Of a stretch of DNA of 64,000 bases, positions 11,801 to 23,800 are shown in pieces. Both the position numbers and the translations under genes were made by a program. The notes under the pieces are model-generated. The model saw nothing but the letters and a program-made list of their open reading frames with translations, had not been told where the DNA came from and did not search any database. How positions within the stretch are numbered: position 1 is the stretch's first letter; every line of letters begins with the position of its first letter. The stretch lies in the NCBI GenBank assembly GCA_030549495.1, contig JAUIRK010000633.1, positions 1 to 64,000 on the forward strand, read 5' to 3'. The stretch is from Nectonema munidae. Lineage: Eukaryota > Nematomorpha > Nectonematoida > Nectonematidae.

Positions 11801-14800
11801 AAAAGAAAACTGATCAATAAATAATACAAGAATTTACATAAATTTATGGAATTACAGCTTGTATCAGGCCCTGTTATACATGATGACTACGCATCATCCA
11901 CCGTGCTCCATTGACAGATACATGGATGAAAAAAGTATTATAGATTGTGACAGTTAAGCATTCTTACCGCTCCTTTACTACTAGATATTTTTTAATTTTT
12001 ACATCCCGGCGCCACAGGTCTGCGCTATTTTTGCGGTCAAAACTTTGATGGCTGTTTTTACCATATTTTAGTATGATAAACTTAAATTTAATTATAATTT
12101 TTGTCCATCACCTCGTATTTTTTTTCAAACGCAGGTTGAAATATTTTTTTTAATATCAAAATTTTGATCAAAATGTTTTTCATTTGTTTTTATTTTTTCA
12201 ATGTATAAATTTCTTGTTTTAATATTTTTAGAAGTTGAAATGAATAGAAAGTGTAAAAACGATTCTAATAAGTTTTGTTACATTTGTGGACAAGTGATGC
12301 TGACTGAACAAAGTTTACGAATTAACAAATTTATTAAATCTACTTACTATGCCTATTTTGGCATGAAATTGGGCGATCAAGATAAAAGTTTTGCCCCCTC
12401 ATTATTGTTGCAAGTCTTGTGTTGAGAATTTGAGATACTGGAGAAAGGGTAAAAAGAGATCTCTTCCTTTTGGTATCCCAATGCAAAGGAGTGAAGGTAA
12501 GGATCATACATCTGACTGTTATTTCTGCCTCACCAATTTAAATGGAATAAATAGAAAAAACAAGCACTGCATTGTTTATCCTGATCTTCCTTCTGCAAGA
12601 AGACCCATTCCACATAGTGCAGATTTACCTGTTCCAAGAGTTCCGGAAAGTGACACCTTTAGTGATACTGGTTCAGAAGAAGAAGAAGAAAAAAGAAACT
12701 TCAATTTGTTTGAGCCTTCTACATCCAAACGAAGTGCTCCTGCTCCCTTAAAACAACATCAGCTCAATGATTTAGTGAGAGACTTGGGTTTATCAAAAGA
12801 GTCTGCTCAGCTTTTAGGTTCAAGATTTTCAGAAAATCATTTATTGGCTTCAAATACAACGTATTATTGGTACAGAAACAGAGAAGAAGAATTTAGAAAA
12901 TTTTTTACAGTCAGTCATAACAATGCCCTAGTCCATTGCGTGAATGTAAGGGGTTTAATAGAATCTTTAGGCTCAGTGTATATATCAGAAGAATGGAGAC
13001 TTTTTATTGATGCATCTACTAAAAGTTTGAAGGCTGTATTGCTGCACATAAAAAACAAGCTTGGTTCAGTTCCTGTAGCACATTCTGTTCAATTAAAAGA
13101 GAGCTATGAAACAATGAAAGTCTTGCTTGAAGCCATAAATTACAAAGATCATAATTGGAAAATTTGTGGCGACTTAAAAGTTTTGTCAATAATTTTAGGA
13201 ATGAAAAATGGGTATATTAAATGTCCATGCTTCTTGTGTTTATGGGACAGCAGAGCTGATGCACTACATTTTAATAAAAAAGAATGGCCAAAAAGAGAAA
13301 ACTTCACGATTGGAACTTTCAATGTTATAAATCAAAATTTAGTTGATCCTCAAAAAGTTCTTTTTCCTCCGCTGCACATTAAATTGGGGTTGATGAGAAG
13401 CTTTGTGAGAGCATTGAATAAAGAAAGCCAGGTTTTTTTTTATTTAGCAAAAAAGTTTCTAAAAGTTAGCGATGCTAAAATCAATGCTTGAATTTTTGAT
13501 GGTTGTCAAATAAGGATGTTAATGAAAGATGATGATTTTTATTAATCATGATAGAAAATGAAAAAAATGCATGGAAAGCTTTCAAATCTCTTACACTTAA
13601 TATTTTAGGCAATCATAAAAGTATTGATTATGAAAATATAGTAGAAACGCTCATTAGAAACTTTCAAATTTTGGGAGTCAGGATGTCAATAAAACTACAT
13701 TTTTTGCGATCGCACCTGGACTATTTCCCAGATAATTGTGGAGATTATAGCGAAGAGCAAGGGGAAAGATTTCATCAAGATTTGAAGTGCATGGAAGAGA
13801 GATATCAAGGTAGATGGGACATCAATATGCTAGCTGATTATTGTTGGTGTTTGAAAAGAGACCTTCCATCAGAAAATTATAAAAGAAAGTCTATAAAATC
13901 TTCTTTTTTACCAAAATAAATTATTTTCTTATTTAAAATAAATATATAATAAAATTTTAAATTAGTTTGAATAATTTTTTGTAAGACTAATTTATTTTTC
14001 ATTTTGTTTTTTGCAACTTTACAGAGGGTCAGCATTGTTATTTCAAGTATATAAAAAACATCTTTTGTTCAAAATCTAGAGGTGATTGTTAAAAATGAAT
14101 ATTATTTTTGAAATATACACATCAAAGTACATATGAATTAGTAATAAAACTTATGACCGCTGAAAAAAAATTCTAAACGCAGACCTGTGAAGCCAGATAT
14201 TGATTTTCAAGACTTGGATGGCACCTCTTGATGACTTGGGCGTTCTTTTGTCCTTTGTGACATCATTAGAGAAAACAAATATTCATATAGAAATTAGATA
14301 GGAAGTAAAACAAAGGGTAGATATGGTAGTAACTGCATATCACTTTCTACTCCAAGTAGAAACTTCAACTTATTTCATCAAACGAATAGATATATTTTGA
14401 TGCTAAAATGTATTCTGCCTAAATGAATGTTTTATCTATTTCTCATTTAGAGAGATTCTATTAAAAAATTTCTAACTGACATATGTTATAATTCAAAGAT
14501 CATAAGATAAGGGATGTTGTTCAAGTTATTTTAGATTTACAAAGCACAATACAGCATCCTTTCGTATATTTATTAAGAAATTTAAGTAATATTCACCTAA
14601 ACCAAATAATTTTCCTGTCATCTTCCATTATCTCCTATAAATTATTTAATTACCCCTGGTGCTAATTTACCCCTAATTTGGGTAACACTAGGTTAAGTTA
14701 AAGGTTATTGATAACTAATCAACAGTAACCTTCTTCTATGAATATAATATGTTAAAACGGCCGATTTAATTGTATGGATTATGTCTAAAGACGATTGTAA

Positions 14801-17800
14801 GGTACAATTAGACAATGGAATATGTCTTAACTTACATACCGCTAAATATTTCGCTATCTAATCTTTAGTGTGCCGAATAAACTGATGTTCGAGTAGCTTT
14901 TTTAACATAGAAATTTTTTCCTTGCATTTTTCACTATCGCTATTTGTTACACTTTGTCTCATGTATACATCAACGTAATGATTACACACGCTCAGGAGAA
15001 TAAAACACGAATCGGGGTTTAAACAAAAACATGATTTATTTTTTAAAGTTTTTTTACAGGTGATTTATCACTATTATAAATTGAAATAGCCCTTTTATAT
15101 TATACTTATATTTCGGTAGAATAAATTTACGATGTTTCAAGCAAAGCTGTTTCATTTTTCAATCATATTATGTGCTCAGATTCTAGTCGTAATTTTACTT
15201 TTAAGATATATGAGACCTAATGGTTGTTTATTTAACCAAATCGTTATTTGTTTGCTATATTCTTGGTTAGACAAATGACCTAGGCTTCAATGTTATAGAA
15301 AGGGCAGAAACGGTTCTAGTGACACTGACGTCTTTCCAAGCATAAATGTGACTATTTTTTAGATAAACTAGTTTTTGCTTGTTTTATATGATAATTATTG
15401 TCAAATTTTTTTAATGTTTTTATTTAGAGTTTAACTTATCAGACGTTGGCTGAAATTTTTTCATCCTTACAAAATGTGAAGTTTAGAAAAGAAAAAAATC
15501 TACACGAGTTCATCAAATTTTATCATGGTAATGTTTGGTTTTTTCAAATTTGATGTGACTAAATTTTACATTAATTTTATTATTCTTAATACATTGAATT
15601 CAAATATTGTTATGTTTTTTAAATTATTTTATATTTTTTATATTTTTGTTTTTAGATTTCATTATTAGTTTTATTCTTCATTTTGTTCTCAAAGATTATT
15701 TTATTTGATCAAGGGTTGATAATCTTCCAAACAGTTTTGCACTTTTGTGTCATTTGTTTCCTCTACCTTAATCCTTTCTTATAAGCTTATAACTTCATGG
15801 GCATCATTCGCATACCATGATTCACAACTTCTCTTCATAATTTTTTTGGTCTGGCAGTTTTCTTTTTTGCACTCTATTTTCTTCACTCAGCAATCATAAC
15901 TTTTTGTTCCGACATGAACTAGCCATTTTAGATTTCTTCTCATATAATTGTCTATTGTATGTGCTATTAATTCTTTTACCTTTTCGTTTTTTGATTTTAC
16001 ACCTTCGATAATTCTGAAGTTTTTTCTTTCTGTGTTAACCAAACACTTTTCATAAGATTTACGTAGTGACAAGGTTTCAGAGATACGTACAGGGCGGATA
16101 CTGCTTTCATAAACTTTTACTTTCTAATTTGCAGGAATATCTTTTCCTTTCAAATCCTCTCTCATATCTCCAAAATCAATAGATGCTTTCTTTATTCTTT
16201 TAGTTATCGCCATATCACATGAAGCATCTAATAATTCAATAAGATCTCTCAGATAGAAAAAGCTCTTTATCAGTTCAAACTAATTTCTTTCATCTACTTA
16301 AGCTTATCACCCTTGTATTTCACACTACTTGGCCACTTTCTACATGAAAAATTTTGGGGCTAACTCTGAATGTACATTCTTACCACAAACGCCGCGACGC
16401 CACTTACCAAAATTTTCATATTCCAATTTGAGCTTATTATCTGTATCCCATCACTTTAGTTTTTTCTATATTAACGCTGGTCCTTTTCTAGTGTCCATGT
16501 CTTCACTTTGCATTCTAAATCTTCCTCCGATTTACCTATTAACACTGAGTCGTCCGTATAAAGAATTTCCCAAGATGACATTCTTTCGAATGTTTGTTTA
16601 TTTCTTACATGACTATTATAAAGAGATGTGCACTTATTACGGACTCTTGATGAAAACCCACTTTGTCCTAAAACCATTCAATTTCAGCGCTTTTTTTGTG
16701 TTACTGAAAGTAGTTATTACATTGTTTCGAGAACCCATTCTTTCACCCCAGCTTTTCTTAGAGCCCATTCCATGACTTTTCTCTGTATTGGGTCGTAAGT
16801 TTTTTCTAATTGTATGAATCCAAACCATATGTTTTTATATACTTTCCTGAATTTATCATGTAGTTGTCTTAACAACAATTTTGCATCCATTTTTCCAATA
16901 AAATTTTGAATCTGGTATTCCAACACCATCTCTAAAACCAAACTGCATGCCATTAATTTCTGTTTCTTCTTAGTCTAAGTTCTTTCACTCTTTCTGAAAT
17001 TTCGAAGATGATTCATTACATAACATGTGATAAAGACCAGTCGGGTAAAAAAATTGTTACATTACTCAGTTTAGAATTTATTCGTATGTTTCCCGTAGCT
17101 CTAATTTATTACCATAAATAATATGAGCATTTGTGTCATTATTCCATCTATTTTCTGTATTAAACATTTTTTCATTGTAGTCTCTCCATTTATCAAATAT
17201 ACTTCCTTTTTGTTACTAGCTACTCAACTTGAACTTATATCTTTTTGCTATTTTAAAAATATTTGATTGATTTTTATTTCCTTTCAACTTTTTAAGGTTC
17301 TCCTCGCATATCTAAAGTTTTTAAATCAGTGGTATAACTTCCTTTTTAGCTTTAACATACTTTCTGTTTAGTTTTAGTCTTAAAGAAAAACAACAATCGG
17401 AGTTTTCCATTTTTGAAAGCCTCTTTATTCATCTTGACAGCTTTTTCTATACTCTTTGATTATCACGATGTTTCATTTCTATGTTTGGATGTTTTCTTAC
17501 TAAACTTTTAGTTATTGCTCATGAAAGCTTACTCAATTTGTCTTATTTAGATTTGTCCTTTCTATATTTACTTACCAGACTGTTTTCAAATTTTATTTTA
17601 ATTTCATCCTTTTTCAGTTTCTATATTTTAAACGATTCTTTAAAATATTTATTTAAGTTTAATTCATCATTACACTTAAAAATGCAAATTTTAAGTTTTT
17701 TTTCGAAAAATTTTAATTGTTTAAAATCTTGCAAATGTGTGTACCATTTAAAACACATGAATTGACTTTCTGACGGGAAACAATGCTTTAGAATATTTTA

Positions 17801-20800
17801 AGAAGATACTTGAATCCAAGACCATGATTTATTGCTTTCACGAAGTCTTTCAATAAACCTAGTTTAAAAAACGGCATAGGAGAAAATTACTTTATATCTT
17901 CCTATCATTTTTTGACCTCACTGAGCATTCTTTTAAATATAGTGCTTTGTAAAAAAATCTGCTATCTCATCGACAGAGGAAACATATGTGCTTTGTATAC
18001 CCTAATTAGAGTTGCGGTACTTATAGCAGTGGTTCGACACCTCAGGGGTCTTACGATTCCTGAGGTGTCCATGACTGCGTCTTAGGGGGTCTGTGAACTT
18101 TTTTTCATTTTTGTAAAAAAAAACCTAAACTGAGTGAAAATAATCAACCAATTTGTGCGTGTAAAAATAACAGAAACAAAAACGAATTTCTAAAGTATGA
18201 ATAAATGTCAAATGGTGGCTTTTTGTCTTTTCTTCTTGAATTTACTTAAATTTGCTTTGCTACCTGTATTTGGCGTCTTTTGAGATCTAATAATTCATGT
18301 CAATAAAATAAAGCACACATATTCATTACATGCAAAGTTGTTTTTATCACTTTTTATGCGAAAATTTCCTTGTCGGCGTCCATAGCTTTCATCAACTTCT
18401 TAAAGGGAGTCCATGACTGAATAAATGTTAAGAACCCCGACGTATAGCCTTCAATTCAAATCACAACAAACTTTCAATTATTTTTTCAATAGCATAAGTT
18501 TCCTCCATTCTACCTCATCTATTTCTTCCAAGAAAGAAAATCGTGTAATTTATAAAATATTTTTTTAAAAATTGAAACTTTTTAATTTTGTTAGTTCCGG
18601 CAATTTAATAAGAGAACTTTATTCTAATGCACTTAATTTTGAATTAATTGCATGTAACTTATGCCGGAACCAAAAAAACTAAAAAGTTTCCATTTTTAAA
18701 AAGTTGTTGCATAAATTAGAGATCTTTAGAAATCTTTATTTGAGATGATTTCGCTTTTGGTCAAATTAATGTGATGAAGTTGACTACTCTAGAGATGTAG
18801 AAAATAAAATGATTATATTAGAAATTAGTGTAATTCTTTTTTTAGTTTAACATGAGATAACTTTGAACACTCTGCTACTTCCCCTTAATACCACTATAGC
18901 ATGTAAAGCATATTAAAATTGTTTATTTTCATTCCTTCTTAAAAAACAAAGATTTTTATACCATTATCTCCCCATTGTTATTAAATCATACACGGAGCAA
19001 ACAATATTTTAAAAAAGTATCAAATTATATACACAGGAAAATCTTGGTATTTGATAATAATAACATGAATTGATTATAGTCAATAAAAATATGAGAGGTT
19101 GCCGTACGCCTTCATTTTTTTGAGGTTTCGGAAGATAGTGACTAAAATTATGACTGGTTGTCTACCGTGTCCGACGGGTTGAGGTTTTCAGAGATATATA
19201 CTATATAATTATATCTTCCCAAAAACTTTTTAAGATTGAACATGGAGAGATAAAAATATTTTGAAGGGATAATATTTCAATACGGGAAACCACATTTTTA
19301 ATTGAATATACTAATGTGTTTTTTAAAGAATTGAAATTGCCAAATAAGTTTTAATTAAATATACAAGTATGTCTTTTGAATTGAAATTGCCAAACGAGGA
19401 GACAGTGATAATAAAAATAAAAATAAAATCTGAAATAGTAAATACTCAGAAATTAGTCTTGTTTTATCTAAATTTCATTCTAAATTCTTAATACTATTTT
19501 TGTCTATGCATTTAACATCCGCGTAGACAAAAAATAGTATTTCTGTGTATTTACTTTTTAGCTTTTATTTTATAAAGATTTTTTTAACTTTATTGAAATT
19601 TTAAGAGAAAGTTGGTATTAAATTTTAAATTGTAAAAATTGTACACTTTATTGTTGAATTTTGCTAACTAGTTTCGGAGTATGAACTCTTTTTTCAAAGG
19701 ATATTTTTCACCTCAATGGGCATATCTGTCAAAGATTTTATTTTTAAATTTTAAATATCATTATTGATTATATTTTTTTAATATTTTATTTTTTATACAA
19801 AACAAGATTTTTCTTTTATTACTTGATTTTTAATATTTGTGCCACCTTTAAAAATATTTAAATTCCACTAATTTTTTGCTCGAAAAGTGAAAATTACAAA
19901 TTGAAAAAAATAAATCATTACATAGCTGTTTTAAAATATTTATTTTTAAACTTTTTTTTTATAATTTTTAAAATTTATTATAAAAAAAAATTTTGTCCAA
20001 TGAACACCTGTATTATTACCGGACATTATAATTGCACTGTAAGGTCTCAATTCCACCATAACTGAATGGATTTTATCCAGTCAAATTTCCTTTCTGATTG
20101 CATCACTACCGTCTAGCTTAATGATCTCAAGACAGTTCTATGGGAACCGAGAAAGGTTCACTCAGTGGATCCTATTACGCAAGATATTGCACCAGTGCCC
20201 GCGCTAAAGCTAAATTTCAAGGGGGCTGAAATGGGGCAAAGAAACACATTTGGAAAAAATTTATTTCCTATATTACTTTATATCCTATATTACTTTGCTG
20301 AAAAGCATGAAGTACTTCTGTATAAAAACCTATAGAAATCTCATATTATACATACACATACACCAGCATTTATATAAGATTATTGTGTACAATTTTTGCT
20401 TATTTATTTTTCCTTTAAAAAGTGCATGGGGCAAAACCAAAAATTTTAGGAGGGCAAAGATTAATACAGGGGGGGGGGGGGGGGGCACGTGCCCTTAAAT
20501 TATATAGGTAGCGCGGGCACTGTATTGCCCCATATTACGTCATTTGCGATAATAGGTCACATTTAAAGGAATAGGTAATTTAGCCGTTGATTTGGGTTAA
20601 ACCATTTTTACTTTTTTATTGTTTTTATGCCTGATTTTATAGTTGTGAATGTGCATTTTCCTTAAAAGCGCTTAAAAATGAAATTTGACGGCTCATACTT
20701 GAAATTTGGTTTTACTGCATTAACGTCTGGTGGGGAAGAGGACCTAAGTGTCGTTTGTGTTCTGAAGTGTTGGCATCCACTTTTCTAAAGCCCTGTAAGT

Positions 20801-23800
20801 TAAAAAGACACTTAGAAATTAAGTATTTGAGTTCACTAAACAAAACGATATTGGGTCTACGAGGAGATACGACTTTAGGTCTTAATTCCAATTATATTTA
20901 AGGCATAAATGATCAAATCGAAAAACTCAAGCAAACAAAAGATTTTATGATAAAACAGAAGATTGTCAAATATAATAATAATTATTATTAGGAAAAACCC
21001 GAATATAAATAAGGAATTTTTTATAAAAATAAAAAATATTCATATGAATAAAGTTCTCTGGGCGAAAAGATTTGAACGCCATTTTTAATAAGAAAACTGT
21101 ATAAATGAATTTTTCTATATATAAATAAAGAATAACATTAACAATTTTTCTAATATAAAAAAGAATACTTATATTTTTAGCACTTAATTCCTAAAAAAAA
21201 AAGTATAGTTTTAAGTTTTGGCGGGAAACTTTTGCCTGCCACTGTTGTATATATAAATATTATACAGTTATGAAAGTGACAAGAAAATGTAATTTATTTC
21301 ATCTAAATGCAAAGACATGATGATATGTATTTTTATAATTTTCTTTCTCCCTTTATCTAATGGTGTGCATCTTTATGCATACGTAATTAATGTTGTCAGG
21401 TATAGAAGTTGAGAGGTGAGGTGAAATAAGGAGGGGTAAATGATCGAAGGTGGCAGAAATTCTAATGGCTCTTCAAAAGGCCAAGATGACACAAAGTTGT
21501 TCCACTACTTCCTTGCGATTTTGCTTGCTATCCATCATTCATCTATGATAATTTAGTTGTTACTTGTATTGGCAATTACGCTTCTGTCAAAGAAAACGTA
21601 TTGAGTGGAGGTGTGAAGAAGGATTTTCGTTTAATTACGATGATGATGATAATGATGATGATGATTATAAATTAGCGCATACTTATTTCATTCATGCATT
21701 AGCTTCTCAAACAATTCTCTTTTTTTCACTATTGAAAATATTTTTTGTAAGCAAGACACCTTGTGCTTTAATTTTAAAATGCGTGCATTAACAAAGCTAA
21801 AGGATTCTTCTTCAAAGTTTAAAATGATTTTGTTCAGGATCGCACATTGTTAAACTTATAGCCTGGGGGAGGGGGGGGGGGACTAAAATGCGTTGTTAAT
21901 TCAAAAAGTCACACGCACATTTTTCTTTACGACTTTTTTCTAGCATCTCCACCATTCTATTTTTAGCAGTAATATTTACCATAAAAAATTATCTCTATAT
22001 TCATCTATGGATAAAATAGAAATATATTTGAGCAGTGTCGCTCAATCTTTACTTTTGTCAGCAGAATAAATCTTGTGTTTTTAGTAATTTATGGTTAATA
22101 CTCATCAAATATAACCTACAACTTAAATTCATCTCTCGAAAATGCCATACTTCACTCAATATTACTCTCTTAAATAAATAAATTTATACATTCTAATCCT
22201 CCTTGCAAAATGGAGTTTAGAAAGAAGTGTGTATGCGCGTAAACAATGAAAAAACATAACTATCTTTATCTGAAATATGACTTGTATTTTGATTGCATGC
22301 TTCTGCTCACTATCCAACAAAATTTGATAAAAAAAATTTCATTCTAAATTCGTTGTACAGCATGCTAATATCATCTTGAAAAATTCAAATTAACTATTTA
22401 TATTTTTACTTTCAACGTGTAGGATTTATGTAAATCAAAATTTTACCCTGAAATATCATAAAAAAATAGCTTATTTTGATGAACTTCGAAACTGGAAATG
22501 AATGTTGAAAAAAAGATTTAAGGTAAGATAAAATAGTGTTGAATTTTAAAATAAAAATGAATGTTTGTGGGGGACTTTGTGCAATAAAATATCCTACAAC
22601 TCCTTGCTAGCGACCAGAAGTAGTCAGCAAGTAATGATGAAGAAAGTTTTCCATCCATCCTTCTTCATTTTTTAATCTGTGATGAAGACGTTCTCAGTGT
22701 TCATCGAACACATCTGACGACATATTCAATTCATAGAAAAAAATCTAAATGAGAATCGAGAAAATGAAGTTTCAGAGACATATTGCACCCATTTTTTCTA
22801 AATATATCAAAAGATTTTTTACACCTCTATCTGTTACCACATATATTTTATACTGTCTATCTGTTAGCACACCAGTCTGCTTTTTGGCCTCAATTTAAAA
22901 TGTTTTCATAATTTCATATTTTAATATTTGCTTTATTTTTGGACCAAACAATATACTTTCTGTAAATTCAGCAGAGCTCAATTTTGCCAATTTTCTTTTT
23001 AAAAGTCAATGACTTCAAAATCCTTGCCAAAGCAAATTGCTTCATAAGTCTAAATTTAATGTGAAGCGGAGGCAAAATAATTTTGTTTGTTGGAACTAAT
23101 GGAGAATTTAAAATATTATTTGCTCCTATTTTACGTTGATCACGTTCTGACCATGTTATTACTTTATAATGCCTGCCTTTTGCTCAAGAGTCCTAAAGAC
23201 ACAAGAAACAGTAAAATTTTCTATAACCAGTTAAAATAGCAATAACTTAAATCTGCACATGTCATCATCCATTGAAAGTTGTTGAAATGAAGGGCAACTA
23301 ATTGTTTCAAATTGTTATAGGTTTCTTTCAATTCTTCTGAGTGAGCAACAGGGAGAGACGGTACATCCAATTTGTAATAATACAGATTTCAAACTGTTCA
23401 AAAAGACGTTAATTCTGAAGGGTTTGTTTCAATTCAGAATAAGCGAGCTATCAATATCGTTACAAAATGTAAAATGAAATTTCATTTCAAAAAAAGATTG
23501 AAAACATTGAGAACGTTTTCTGTAAAATGATACTTTAAGATTTCTTTCATTTCCCTCCTTTAATCTTGAAGCTAAAATTTCGCTTTGTTCTTTATTCAAG
23601 TTTAGATCCCAACACTTAAAGCGTTTTGTCTAAAAAGTTGTGGTTTTTCATTCAATTCAGAATCTGATGCTATGTATTCAGAGTCCGTTTCTAAGATATC
23701 CTTTTTTTCTACATCATTTGAAGCACTCTGTGTAAATTCAAGCAGACAAGGTTTTTGTGCTATTGGTGCTTAATTGGACGAGAAGCTGGATATTGTATTT

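Noticed and set aside
12201-12425. Separate short gene before the main transposon ORF
   Set aside because: It is the N-terminal part (FCYICGQ) of the same protein, put out of frame by one base in a C-run.
20250-20498. Plus-strand 82-codon frame ending in a Gly run
   Set aside because: It lies wholly inside the hAT MITE and the glycines come from the G17 tract.
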